Source: Legionella gratiana (lineage in GTDB: Bacteria; Pseudomonadota; Gammaproteobacteria; Legionellales; Legionellaceae). From it: a stretch of DNA of 64,000 nucleotides. The DNA lies in contig NZ_LNYE01000022.1 in NCBI RefSeq assembly GCF_001467695.1, positions 645,048 to 709,047 of the forward strand, read 5' to 3'. Position 1 is the first letter of the stretch, and each line of letters starts with the position of its first letter. The notes under the pieces are model-generated. The model saw only the letters and a program-made list of their open reading frames with translations, was not told where the DNA came from and made no database searches. The translations under genes and the position numbers were made by a program. Shown piece by piece: positions 28,653 through 39,491 of this stretch.

Positions 28653-29033
28653 TTAATGCGGGAATCGTTTTGGTTTTAAAGTACTATTCACACATACCAC
28701 TTGAATTTTGGCTTCACAAATTATTTGTTCCTGTTGATTTTGCATCACCTGATCGAATAAAAAACTACAAACACCTAATTGCTGCACTTGAGTTTTAATG
28801 GTTAATAAATCATCCAGACGCGCCGGTGCTTTATAACGAACATGCACATCATATACAGCAAACAAAGTATCTTGCTTCATTAAATCAGAAAGAATCAAAT
28901 TGTTTTGTCGTAACATTTCTGTTCGGGCTCGTTCAAAATAGCAAAAATAATTCGCATGATAAACAATCCCCATATAATCTACATCTTCAACATAAACTCG
29001 GAAGGCATATTGATGCGTGGTTGTACCATCCAT
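28653..29033 (-). CDS. ybgC: acyl-CoA thioesterase YbgC
   Basis: Hot-dog fold thioesterase normally encoded with the tol genes. 126 residues. Seen: the signature VYVEDVDYMGIVYHANYFCY with the catalytic Asp, and FERARTEMLR. Four bases after ruvB. Its coupling to tol genes is conserved but its physiological substrate is debated (short acyl-CoA or acyl-ACP in phospholipid metabolism). Confidence 0.95.
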   Translation of the reverse strand: MDGTTTHQYAFRVYVEDVDYMGIVYHANYFCYFERARTEMLRQNNLILSDLMKQDTLFAVYDVHVRYKAPARLDDLLTIKTQVQQLGVCSFLFDQVMQNQQEQIICEAKIQVVCVNSTLKPKRFPH

Positions 29034-29037
29034 TTTA

Positions 29038-30045
29038 CTAATCCTGCTCTATCGTTATTCCAAAATGCATATATGCCCTTGAGGTAGCTATTCTACCTCT
29101 TGGCGTGCGCATAAGGAATCCTTGTTGTATTAAAAATGGCTCTAATACATCTTCTATTGTGCCTTTTTCTTCACCAATTGCAGCAGCAATGCTATCAATG
29201 CCTACTGGACCACCATTAAATTGCTCGATTACCGCCATAAGCAATTTTCTATCCATAAGATCAAATCCGTGTTTATCTACATCCAACATTTCCAACGCTT
29301 TTTGTGCAATCTCAATGCTAATAACACCGCTACCTTTCACTTCTGCATAATCTCTAACACGGCGAAGTAGGCGGTTAGCAATACGCGGGGTACCTCTTGA
29401 ACGAAATGCAATTTCTCTTGCACCTTCAGGTTTGGTTTGTACATTCAGTAGTTGTGCCGAACGAGCAACAATTTTCGTTAATGAATCTACCGAATAATAC
29501 TCAAGACGTTGAACAATACCAAATCGATCTCGTAACGGCGAAGTCAATAAACCAGCTCGTGTTGTTGCTCCAATCAATGTAAACGGAGGCAATTCAAGCT
29601 TTATCGAACGAGCAGCTGGCCCCTCGCCTATCATAATATCCAATTTATAGTCTTCCATTGCTGGATAAAGCACTTCTTCAATAATAGGACTAAGCCTATG
29701 AATTTCATCAATAAATAGGATATCATTTTCTTGCAAATTGGTGAGTATCGCTGCAATATCCCCTGCTCTTTCGATTACAGGACCAGAGGTTTGACGCAGA
29801 TTAACACCCATTTCATGTGCAATAATATTTGCCAAAGTTGTTTTCCCAAGACCAGGAGGCCCAAAAATCAACACATGGTCCAATGCATCACACCGCTTTT
29901 TAGCTGCCTCGATAAAAATTTGCATCTGGGAACTGACATTTTCTTGCCCAATATACTCACTAAGACTTAAGGGTCTGATAGCCCGATCAATGACTTCATC
30001 TGAAACATTACTTTGAGTGCTTATTATGCGATCACTTTCCAGCAT
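29038..30045 (-). CDS. ruvB: Holliday junction helicase motor RuvB
   Basis: AAA+ ATPase driving branch migration with RuvA. 335 residues. Seen: Walker [10 protein letters not shown], Walker [10 protein letters not shown], sensor GATTRAGLL, and the C-terminal winged helix ending [10 protein letters not shown]. ruvA and ruvC are not adjacent on this side; a gap of 138 bases to the next minus-strand gene upstream. Confidence 0.98.
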   Translation of the reverse strand: MLESDRIISTQSNVSDEVIDRAIRPLSLSEYIGQENVSSQMQIFIEAAKKRCDALDHVLIFGPPGLGKTTLANIIAHEMGVNLRQTSGPVIERAGDIAAILTNLQENDILFIDEIHRLSPIIEEVLYPAMEDYKLDIMIGEGPAARSIKLELPPFTLIGATTRAGLLTSPLRDRFGIVQRLEYYSVDSLTKIVARSAQLLNVQTKPEGAREIAFRSRGTPRIANRLLRRVRDYAEVKGSGVISIEIAQKALEMLDVDKHGFDLMDRKLLMAVIEQFNGGPVGIDSIAAAIGEEKGTIEDVLEPFLIQQGFLMRTPRGRIATSRAYMHFGITIEQD

Positions 30046-30183
30046 AGGATTTTATTTTAAGGATTTTGATGAATGAATGCATTTTATCATATGTTTTTTG
30101 AATCGCAGCTGATTTTAAAAAAATTAACAACAAGAGTTTTTAAATAACCCATCGAAGAGAGGCTTGATCCAGTCCCAAAAACA

Positions 30184-30843
30184 TTAATTCAGTTTTTCCA
30201 ATAAAATAATATCTGTACCTCGCATATGCGCTATTTTTTTTACTGTTGCTGGTGTTTCCTGCAGTATTTTTTGTATATCAGAAAGTAAATCAAAACCATG
30301 ATGTTTTAATGGACGTACTAAAAAATAAGCGCTACCTTTGTTTGCAAGCGAATTTTCTAGCGCTCGAATAAAATTATGAAAAGAGCTATCTAAATAAAAT
30401 CTACAACGATTTTTAAATTCGGAAGGTGAAAGCATCCCATGACCTGGTTGAAAATAGGGTGGATTACTGATAATTAAATCAAATTTGCCTTCCCATTTTT
30501 TTTCATGTAATTCATCATAATTTAAAATATGCCACCTAAATTGCAACTCAGGTCGATTGATATTAGTCAGGTTTTGATAAAAATATTCAGTATAAATATC
30601 CTGGATCTCGATAAAATCAATCTGCCGAATTGCTTGAAGATGCCATGATAGCTCCATCCCAATAACCCCGCAGCCTGCACAAAGATCCAATACTCGTAAT
30701 GAACCAAGATCCGGGTGGGATTTCAATTGAGTTGCGACAAATCTCGCAAAGCTAATTGAATCAAGACTAAAATGATATTCGCCAGGTTGTTTGTAATTAT
30801 AAGTAAATGCTTTATTGTGTTCGTTTTGTATTGCATCAATCAT
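30184..30843 (-). CDS. tRNA/rRNA adenine-N6 methyltransferase-like protein
   Basis: SAM-dependent methyltransferase of 219 residues. Seen: motif I VLDLCAGCGVIGMEL, acidic motif II IDFIEIQ, and catalytic motif IV IISNPPYFQ. NPPY and the small size match the TrmN6/YfiC group acting on A37 of tRNA-Val; similar enzymes methylate rRNA or proteins, so the substrate is not certain. Stands alone between ruvB and rpoE. Confidence 0.8.
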   Translation of the reverse strand: MIDAIQNEHNKAFTYNYKQPGEYHFSLDSISFARFVATQLKSHPDLGSLRVLDLCAGCGVIGMELSWHLQAIRQIDFIEIQDIYTEYFYQNLTNINRPELQFRWHILNYDELHEKKWEGKFDLIISNPPYFQPGHGMLSPSEFKNRCRFYLDSSFHNFIRALENSLANKGSAYFLVRPLKHHGFDLLSDIQKILQETPATVKKIAHMRGTDIILLEKLN

Positions 30844-31028
30844 TTTAAAATGGGCAAATAAAATACTATGATAAACATATAATTAGCATGCGACAAGCAA
30901 TGGTATAAAAAGATACTTAAGCAAAACAAGAAACTTCGCAGTGACTATTGAAATAGCATGCATAATCCACCAAAGTTCAAAGTAATAAATTGTCGTCGAT
31001 TAAATTAAATCTCAGATTAAATCATTAT

Positions 31029-31583
31029 TCAATAAGACCCCATTGACTGCATTAATAGTTTTCGGGCTCGAAATATCCGGGATCGTACTGTCCCAACAGG
31101 ACAATCCATTTTTTTTGCAATATCTTCATAAGATCGTCCATCAATAATATGCATTCCATAACACATCCGTAACTCATCAGATAGAGTGGAAATAGCTAAC
31201 TCTAATTGCTCTCCAAACTCACTATTAATTAATAAATATTCTGGAGACAATTCAACTGATGGAGCATAATTGTCAGCATATTCTGCTTCCAAATCCATAC
31301 GCAAGTTAGCTGCTCGATAATGATTTTTAATCGTATTTTGTGTAATTCGATACAACCAAGTAGAAAATTGGCTTTTCTCATTAAAATACTGTAAATAGCG
31401 ATAGACTTTTATGAGTACTTCTTGCGCCAAATCACTTACATTTGCTCGATCTTGAATATGCAGGTTAATTATTTGTTGTATCTTATTATTATACCGTGAC
31501 AACAACAGATTATATGCTTCCTTGTCTCCTTGTTGCGCCAAAATAACTAAGTCTTCATCACTATAAGAAGTCTGTGTCTTCAT
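31029..31583 (-). CDS. rpoE: ECF RNA polymerase sigma factor RpoE
   Basis: Extracytoplasmic-stress sigma factor. 184 residues. Seen: region 2 (DLAQEVLIKVYRYLQYF, FSTWLYRITQNTIKNHYR) and region 4 (GRSYEDIAKKMDCPVGTVRSRIFRAR in two parts). Strong resemblance to gamma-proteobacterial RpoE/AlgU. No rseA/mucA-like anti-sigma gene follows: the next gene in this direction is the methyltransferase. It lies 69 bases after ygfX. Confidence 0.92.
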   Translation of the reverse strand: MKTQTSYSDEDLVILAQQGDKEAYNLLLSRYNNKIQQIINLHIQDRANVSDLAQEVLIKVYRYLQYFNEKSQFSTWLYRITQNTIKNHYRAANLRMDLEAEYADNYAPSVELSPEYLLINSEFGEQLELAISTLSDELRMCYGMHIIDGRSYEDIAKKMDCPVGTVRSRIFRARKLLMQSMGSY

Positions 31584-31652
31584 TACGTTCTCTTTATTCC
31601 TTTAGATTATTGGCTTGTAATTGCTTATTATGTATAATTATATACCAATATA

Positions 31653-32060
31653 CTAACCTTGTGTTTTAAAATATAAGAAACGTAATTGCTGCGCAGTAAG
31701 TTGATCATGAAATAAAATGATTAATTTTTTTCGTCGCATGTTTGTCAATTGAACCAATGAAAAAAGGAAGTTATTGATAAGAATGTTAGCTTGGAGGTAA
31801 TTTTCCTTTTTACCATCATGAAATTCTAAAACCCATTGATTATCAAGGAATTGAATCTTTTTAATTTCCACGCATGGCTTACGATTGATCCAATCAAATC
31901 TCAATAAAACAGCAATGTATCCAATCAAGATAAATTTAAGAAATAGATGTATTGATGAATATAAAATTAATAAAACGGTGAATAAATAAACTATTAAAAC
32001 TAATCGTAAATAAGTCTTTGATTTTTTTGGCTCAATTGCCAGATCGAATAATAGCGACAA
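31653..32060 (-). CDS. YgfX/CptA-type membrane protein
   Basis: 135 residues with two closely spaced membrane segments at the N-terminus (LRLVLIVYLFTVLLILYSSI, LFLKFILIGYIAVLLRF) and a small cytoplasmic domain. Overlaps sdhE by 29 bases. The pair sdhE-ygfX matches E. coli ygfY-ygfX, described as a toxin (CptA) neutralised by the neighbour or as an envelope protein. The sequence is divergent, so the call relies partly on position. Confidence 0.75.
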   Translation of the reverse strand: MSLLFDLAIEPKKSKTYLRLVLIVYLFTVLLILYSSIHLFLKFILIGYIAVLLRFDWINRKPCVEIKKIQFLDNQWVLEFHDGKKENYLQANILINNFLFSLVQLTNMRRKKLIILFHDQLTAQQLRFLYFKTQG

Positions 32061-32277
32061 TTTTTTTTAACTCTTTATCTTGTGGTTCATCATGCCCCAT
32101 TAACCATGCAAATAACTCAGGATCAGTGCAACTTAATAAGTTGTTAAAAGCCTCAAGCTCATTGTTTGATAGGAGATCGAGATGTTTTTCAAGAAATCGT
32201 TGTAAAATAAGATCCAATTCTAACATGCCGCGGCGGCAATGCCATGCAAGCCTTGCTTTTTCTTTATTATCCAACAT
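32032..32277 (-). CDS. sdhE: succinate dehydrogenase flavinylation factor SdhE
   Basis: 81-residue assembly factor that promotes FAD attachment to SdhA. Seen: WHCRRGMLELDLIL, the family hallmark RGxxExD, and FAWLMGH near the C-terminus. Divergent from ygfZ with 61 bases between, the same arrangement as E. coli ygfZ/sdhE. Confidence 0.94.
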   Translation of the reverse strand: MLDNKEKARLAWHCRRGMLELDLILQRFLEKHLDLLSNNELEAFNNLLSCTDPELFAWLMGHDEPQDKELKKIVAIIRSGN

Positions 32278-32338
32278 TGAAAATCTCTTCGTGATTTAGG
32301 TAACTTATAAATGATACACTACCGCATTTATAAACGAA

Positions 32339-33349
32339 ATGTGTTACATGATGACGAGTACTACTTTTGAATATGCAATTAATGATAGGCTATTAACTAC
32401 ATTTAAACCTATAGATGAAGAGTTAAGACTTCAACCCAGAAAAAACTATTTGTTTGATTTATCCTACCTAGCTGTTTTGGACGTTGAAGGTGCTAAAGCA
32501 TTGGATTTTCTTCAAGGACAATTAACCTGTGATATCCACTCCATTTCTGACATTCAAATGCTCCAGGGTGCCCAATGCAATCTCAAAGGACGCATTTTAT
32601 CTTTAATGGATATCGTCACCTGGCAGGGAGTCAAGTTAGTGCTTCCCAAAGACTTAATAGAGCCTACTATAAATTCATTAAGTAAAACCGCAATGCTTTC
32701 TCGTATCTCTCTTAAAGCAAACGATCAGTTAAGTATTTTTGGGTTTTATTTGCAAAATGATGAGGATATCGTTCCTAATACAAAATTTTTCCCCAATACT
32801 TTGTATGCTCAGACATACAATAATTACTCTTGCTTTTATCATTTAGGGGATGGGTTTTATATTTTGTTAGTTCAATCTGATTTTGCTCATGATATAAAAC
32901 AGTGCTTTGCAGATCAAGAACAAATACTTGGATCATTAACTTGGCATACTTTGAGATTAGCGCGACAACAAATTGAGATTTATCCTGCATCTCGAGGTTT
33001 ATTTCTTCCACATCGGCTTAATTTACATCAAACCTACTACATCAGCTTCAATAAGGGTTGTTACAAAGGACAAGAAATAATTGCACGTATGCATTATAAA
33101 GCAACGTTAAAGCATCAATTAGAAATTTATGAAATTAAAACAGAACAAAAAATATATTCGGGACAAAAATTTTTTAATGAGTCTCAATCATCAGAACTTG
33201 GTGAGTTGGTTGATTTTTCTATACTGAGTCATGGACATTATTTGGTAGCACTAAGTATATTGACAGGAGCAGAACACTCAGTGCTATTTGAAGGACATGA
33301 GCAGTTAATAGAGTTAACAGAATGCTCTACCGCCCTTATTTCAAGCTAA
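32339..33349 (+). CDS. ygfZ: folate-binding iron-sulphur repair protein YgfZ
   Basis: Folate-dependent helper for iron-sulphur enzymes, including MiaB. 336 residues. Seen: FLQGQLTCDI near the N-terminus and the hallmark KGCYKGQEIIARMHYK with the conserved Cys. Several ATG codons lie at the start (32339, 32348, 32351) and no strong ribosome site is visible, so the exact start is uncertain. Confidence 0.92.
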   Translation: MCYMMTSTTFEYAINDRLLTTFKPIDEELRLQPRKNYLFDLSYLAVLDVEGAKALDFLQGQLTCDIHSISDIQMLQGAQCNLKGRILSLMDIVTWQGVKLVLPKDLIEPTINSLSKTAMLSRISLKANDQLSIFGFYLQNDEDIVPNTKFFPNTLYAQTYNNYSCFYHLGDGFYILLVQSDFAHDIKQCFADQEQILGSLTWHTLRLARQQIEIYPASRGLFLPHRLNLHQTYYISFNKGCYKGQEIIARMHYKATLKHQLEIYEIKTEQKIYSGQKFFNESQSSELGELVDFSILSHGHYLVALSILTGAEHSVLFEGHEQLIELTECSTALISS

Positions 33350-33418
33350 AAAAACATTTATTTCAAGTCATTACTGTTTCGATAGTGAAGGAGTAGCGCT
33401 TACAATGTAAGCACGGAA

Positions 33419-34894
33419 CTATCCTTTTGCTTTTTGTAAAGCATGCCTCCAGCCTTGATAATCCTCTTCTACTTGATTTAAGGGTCTTTGCGGATGGAAC
33501 TCGTGCTCCAAGTCCCATGTTATGTGTAGCTCTTCTAATGAATCAAAAACGCCACATCCTAACGCAGCCAAAATTGCTGCTCCTCTAGCAGTGGTTTCAA
33601 TATCCTTAGGTTTTTGAATTTGCAGTTGACATTGATCGGCTAAAAACTGTAAAAACCATCGGTTAACGGCCATACCCCCATCAACACGTAATAGGGATAA
33701 GTCCATCTGGCTGTCCTCTTTCATACAAAAACATACCTCTCGAGCCTGATAGCACACTCCTTCAAGTGCTGCGCGAGCGAAATGAGCTTTATTACTATAA
33801 AGACTTAAACCCACAATAGATGCTCCTGGCACTGATAACCAATGGGGAGCACCTAAACCCGTAAATGCTGAAACTAAATACACACCTTCATTATGTTGCA
33901 ACGATTGGGCTAACGACTCCGTTTCATCGACACTTGTAATTAATTTCATTGAATCACGTAACCATTTTACTGTAGTGCCAGCATGGTAAATGCCTCCCTC
34001 TAATCCATAAATCATTTGCCCCCGAATTTTATAAGCAACGGTCGTTAAAAGTTTATGATGTGAAAATACTGGTTTATTACCTGTATTAAGTAATAAAAAG
34101 GCACCTGTTCCAAAAGTTGCTTTTACCATTCCTATTTTAAAACAACCTTGTCCAACTAGAGCAGCCTGCTGATCCCCAGCTACACCAGTAATAGGTAACT
34201 CAAAGCCAAGCCACTGTTTACTAATAATTCCAAAATGACCGTCACTGGCACAAACTCTAGGCAGCACAGAATCAGGAATCACGAAATACTTCAGTAAATC
34301 AGGATCCCATTGTTCTGTTTTGATATTAAATAACATGGTACGTGATGCATTAGTGACATCAGTTAAATGCAAATGTTCCGTAGTAAGTCGCCAAATCAGA
34401 AAACTATCTATAGTACCAAAAGCAAGCTCGCCCTTTTTTGCGAGTTCATTTGCTTTAGCGTTATTTTCTAAAAACCATTTTAATTTACTGGCTGAAAAAT
34501 AAGGATCCGGGAGCAAACCAGTTTTATCTTGAATCATCGTTTCATCAGCAATTAAACTTTTGCAATAGTCTGAAGTTCTACGATCTTGCCAAACAATAGC
34601 AGGAGCAAGGCACTCACCTGTTTTTTTATCCCAAATGACAGTAGTTTCTCTTTGATTGGTTATACCGCAAGACAAGATTTGCTCTATAGGGACCTGAGAC
34701 ACTACATCTCTCATTGCCATTAACGTTTTTTTCCATATTTCCTCAGGATCATGTTCAACCCAACCTGCTTTAGGATAATATTGAGTAATAGGATACTGGC
34801 TGGTTGCAATTAATTCCCCATGAGCAGTGTATATCATGGCGCGCGTACTGCTTGTTCCCTGATCTATAGCAAGTAAATAACCCATTATTTGCAT
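33419..34894 (-). CDS. glpK: glycerol kinase
   Basis: Phosphorylates glycerol to sn-glycerol 3-phosphate. About 491 residues from ATG 34894 (MQIMGYLLAIDQGTSSTRAM); an ATG three codons later and a TTG upstream are alternatives. Seen: the FGGY kinase phosphate loop DQGTSSTR, GITNQRETTVIWDKKTGE, GVAGDQQAALVGQGC and VDGGMAVNRWFLQFLAD. Divergent from glpD across about 60 bases; together they feed glycerol into glycolysis. Confidence 0.97.
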   Translation of the reverse strand: MQIMGYLLAIDQGTSSTRAMIYTAHGELIATSQYPITQYYPKAGWVEHDPEEIWKKTLMAMRDVVSQVPIEQILSCGITNQRETTVIWDKKTGECLAPAIVWQDRRTSDYCKSLIADETMIQDKTGLLPDPYFSASKLKWFLENNAKANELAKKGELAFGTIDSFLIWRLTTEHLHLTDVTNASRTMLFNIKTEQWDPDLLKYFVIPDSVLPRVCASDGHFGIISKQWLGFELPITGVAGDQQAALVGQGCFKIGMVKATFGTGAFLLLNTGNKPVFSHHKLLTTVAYKIRGQMIYGLEGGIYHAGTTVKWLRDSMKLITSVDETESLAQSLQHNEGVYLVSAFTGLGAPHWLSVPGASIVGLSLYSNKAHFARAALEGVCYQAREVCFCMKEDSQMDLSLLRVDGGMAVNRWFLQFLADQCQLQIQKPKDIETTARGAAILAALGCGVFDSLEELHITWDLEHEFHPQRPLNQVEEDYQGWRHALQKAKG

Positions 34895-36435
34895 TGTTCC
34901 TTGTCCCAACTATTATGTGTATATTGGTAGTGTATATCTTTTTTAGGGAGACCAAAATATGGATGTAGTTTTTGATGTTGCAATTATTGGTGGCGGCATC
35001 AATGGCTCTGGTTGTGCTGCAGATGCAGCATTAAGAGGATTGTCTGTCGTACTTCTTGAACAAGATGATTTAGCCTCCAAAACCTCTTCAAGCAGTACTA
35101 AACTTATTCATGGTGGATTAAGATACCTAGAAAACTATGAGTTTAGCCTCGTAAAAAAAGCAATCATTGAACGACAAAGATTATTAGATTTGGCTCCTCA
35201 TTTAGTACACCCCCAAGCATTAGTTTTACCTTATGAACAGCATATGCGCCCTGCTTGGTTTTTACGTTTAGGATTATTTTTTTATGACCATTTAAGTCGT
35301 AGAAATAACTTACCAAAATGCAAAACTATTTATAGGAAAAATAAAGAAAGCTATTTTAATCCGTTGATCACTAAACTTAATAAAGGTTTTTTATTTCATG
35401 ACGCCATAACTGATGATGCTCGGTTAACGATCATCAATGCAATTCAAGCAAAAAATTATGGAGCAAGCATACGAACATACTCAGCAGTGATTCATACCGA
35501 AATTGTAAATAATTTATGGCAATTAACAATTCAACCTAAAATGGGCTCAACTTATGTACTCTATGCTCGATCAATTATAAATGCTGCTGGTCCATGGGTT
35601 AAGTCTGTAGAGCAACTTACCCAAGCTCCTGATCAGCAAAAAATTAGTTTAGTTAAAGGGAGTCACATTATTGTACCCAAAATTTATGAAGGCAATCATG
35701 CTTATTTTTTACAGCATCAAGATAAACGAGTTGTCTTTGTTATCCCTTATCATGGATTTAGTATGATAGGTACCACTGATATTCCACTCGAGAACACTCC
35801 AGATCATGTGACCATAAGTCATGAAGAAATTCATTACTTAATTGATTTAGTCAATTTCTACTTTAAAGTCAAATTATCTGAAACAGATATCATTTATACT
35901 TGGAGTGGCGTTAGAGCCTTATTAGCCGATGAAAATAAAGAAGCAAAAGCCCTGAGTCGTAATTATGCCTACAAGGTCACCCTTAAACCAGCACCTATTA
36001 TTACGATTTATGGCGGTAAAATTACTACTTATCGGCAATTAGCAGAAGAAATCATTAATGAACTTATCCCCATGTTCCCTCACATGCGGCAATCGATGAC
36101 GGCAACGACTCCTTTACCAGGAGCTTCATTTAAGCAAATGAATTTTGAGCAGTATGTCATTTATGCTAAAGAAAAATACAAATGGATGAAGGCAGATTTA
36201 CTCAATCGCTACTTATACACTTATGGCAGCTGCATGGAAAAATTTCTTTCATCATGCTCAAACATGGAGTCTTTGGGTAAAAAATATTGCACCTACCTCT
36301 ATCAAGTAGAGGTTGATTATTTAATTTTAGAAGAATGGGCTCAAAGTTGTGATGACATATTAAAACGACGAACCAAACTGGAGTTAATCATCGATGCAGA
36401 AGGCCGGAAAAATCTTGCGGAATATTTATCAAAAA

Positions 36436-37478
<1,043 letters not shown>

Positions 37479-37651
37479 TTAATGATATCTATACCTGTTT
37501 CGTTTCTAAGTAGTATACTATAAATTAAATGTAGTCTGCATGTATCATTTACCATTACATTTTTTAACCTCATGGATATTCACTTGAGCATGCTCATTAA
37601 TCGAATATCTCGTATTATAGTTCAATTCGTTCTTCTAAGCCCTTTTTAATC

Positions 37652-38275
37652 TTAGAACCATGAGTGTGATTCAAAAGATTTCCTACATGAATTAAGTTGC
37701 ATTGCGTAAAGCTGCGAACGTGCCTGAACCTTACGTGCTACAGGCATCAACCATGATTTTTTCAAATAAGTTCTACGCTGATAGCCGCCAATTCCTTCAT
37801 GATAAGCCAGATAAAGTGAATATGCGTCTGTTCGCGGAATTCTAGCCCTTACATAGGCTTGGTTTGCATACCAACCAATAAAATCGACACCATCACCAAA
37901 ATCATCACGTGAAGCAAACAGTCCACCATTACTTCGTTTATAATGCTTCCATGTATCATGCAACGCTTGTGTATATCCATAAGCTGAAGAAGGTCTTTTC
38001 CAAGGAATTATAAACAAGAGCTTCTTTCGGGGTGGTCGTGCCCGAGCATTGAATTTTGACTCCTGATGAATAATTGCCATTTGAACTGGAACAGGAACCT
38101 TCCAGCGTCGTTCAACGTCCTTAGCATCAGTATACCATTTAGGATATTGTCTAAATATATTACAGAGATTATTTACATCTGCTGGAGGAGGACTCACACA
38201 AGCCGTTAGCAATATCGCAAATAATAAAAAAATAGCTACTCGTAACTTCTTAAAATATTGGAATAAAAGGCTCAT
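37652..38275 (-). CDS. lytic transglycosylase-like lipoprotein
   Basis: About 207 residues from the ATG at 38275. Seen: lipoprotein signal with lipobox LLTAC, then an SLT-type fold: MAIIHQESKFNARARPP carries the catalytic Glu (HQESKF), SAYGYTQAL the following GxxQ motif, and YLAYHEGIGGYQRR the C-terminal motif. Predicted to cleave peptidoglycan from the periplasmic face of an envelope membrane. Isolated gene with a mobile repeat upstream. Confidence 0.85.
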   Translation of the reverse strand: MSLLFQYFKKLRVAIFLLFAILLTACVSPPPADVNNLCNIFRQYPKWYTDAKDVERRWKVPVPVQMAIIHQESKFNARARPPRKKLLFIIPWKRPSSAYGYTQALHDTWKHYKRSNGGLFASRDDFGDGVDFIGWYANQAYVRARIPRTDAYSLYLAYHEGIGGYQRRTYLKKSWLMPVARKVQARSQLYAMQLNSCRKSFESHSWF

Positions 38276-38419
38276 GGCAACCAAATATAAAAAAATTTAT
38301 TTTAACAAATTTGATAGGCACAATCTACGCTTCAGAATCGCTATTCTCCACATTCTAGGATACTTGATATGCAACATTAGATAAGGATCTATTTCCTTAC
38401 TTTACCTCATGTTAAAATG

Positions 38420-38585
38420 CTAATTAACGTGAGTTCCACATAAAAGAAATTTTTATGCCTTTTATGTTGCTAAACGAACGTTATTTCGTAAAATGCGCAG
38501 CATTTATACGAGATCCACTTTTAAAATTGGAACAGTTCGATATAAAAAATTATATTATTTTTTATGTCCAACTCACGTTAATTAA
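38420..38585. mobile_element. MITE-like element copy A (150 bp) with 8-bp flanking repeat
   Basis: Terminal inverted repeats CGTGAGTTCCACATAAAA (38428) and TTTTATGTCCAACTCACG (ending 38577) match at 16 of 18 positions. The element is flanked by CTAATTAA (38420-38427) and TTAATTAA (38578-38585), 7 of 8 identical. The interior shares TGCTAAACGAACGTT and CATTTATACGAGATCC with copy B at 57134. No ORF: a non-autonomous element. The 325-base gap otherwise holds nothing recognisable. Confidence 0.75.
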
Positions 38586-38609
38586 CTTAAAACAAATGAA
38601 GTGTAGCTA

Positions 38610-39380
38610 ATGACCATCTTTGTATTTGATATAGAAACAATTCCTGATGTTGAAACTGGTCGTAATTTATATGATTTGCATGGATTGACTGATGAAGATA
38701 CCGCAGAAGCCATGTTTGCATTACGTCGAGCCAAAGTAGGCAATGATTTTTTACCCCATTATTTACAAAAGATTTGTGCTATCTCCTTAGTGATGAGTTA
38801 TGGCTCACAAATTAAAGTCTGGTCATTAGGTGATGAATTCTCTGACGAAAAAGAGTTAATAGCCCGCTTTTTTTCTGGAATAGATAAACATACTCCAACT
38901 TTAGTCAGTTGGAATGGAAGCGGATTTGATTTACCTGTTTTACATTACCGGGCATTATTACATGGGATTACGGCACCTACTTATTGGGAAGTCGGTGAAA
39001 ATCATCAACACTTTCGCTGGAACAATTACTTAAGTCGATTCCATTATCGTCATCTCGATCTCATGGATGTAATCGCAGGGTATCAAAATAAAGCATTTGC
39101 CCCACTGGATGAGATTTCCAGTATGATGGGGTTCTCTGGAAAAATGGGAATGAGCGGCTCTAAAGTTTGGGAACAGTATTTATCGGGCCAAATAAAAAAT
39201 ATTCGTGATTATTGTGAAACAGACGTACTAAATACTTATTGTGTTTTTTTACGATTTGAATTAATGCGCGGAGTGATTAACAATGAAGAATATAAGCATT
39301 CAATAGCCTCACTCAAAACCTATCTAGGCTCCGAAAAAGAAAAAAAACATTTACAAGAATTTTTAGATCGCATGACTTAA
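38610..39380 (+). CDS. PolB-like 3'-5' exonuclease domain protein
   Basis: 256 residues of the DNA_pol_B_exo2 family. Seen: ExoI motif VFDIETIPD (Asp-x-Glu), ExoII TLVSWNGSGFDLPVL, and ExoIII-like IRDYCETDVLNTYCVFLR with the YxxxD pattern. All catalytic acids are present. Stand-alone proteins of this type are presumed DNA or RNA trimming nucleases; the substrate is unknown. Confidence 0.88.
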   Translation: MTIFVFDIETIPDVETGRNLYDLHGLTDEDTAEAMFALRRAKVGNDFLPHYLQKICAISLVMSYGSQIKVWSLGDEFSDEKELIARFFSGIDKHTPTLVSWNGSGFDLPVLHYRALLHGITAPTYWEVGENHQHFRWNNYLSRFHYRHLDLMDVIAGYQNKAFAPLDEISSMMGFSGKMGMSGSKVWEQYLSGQIKNIRDYCETDVLNTYCVFLRFELMRGVINNEEYKHSIASLKTYLGSEKEKKHLQEFLDRMT

Positions 39381-39491
39381 AAGGCAAGAGATTATGGGTA
39401 ATGGTGAATCTTAGCCAGAACAACCGACCAGGTTTGGGTCAAACCTGGCTGGGCCGTTCCGTGATAGAGGTATTTACCGTTAAATAAGCTT

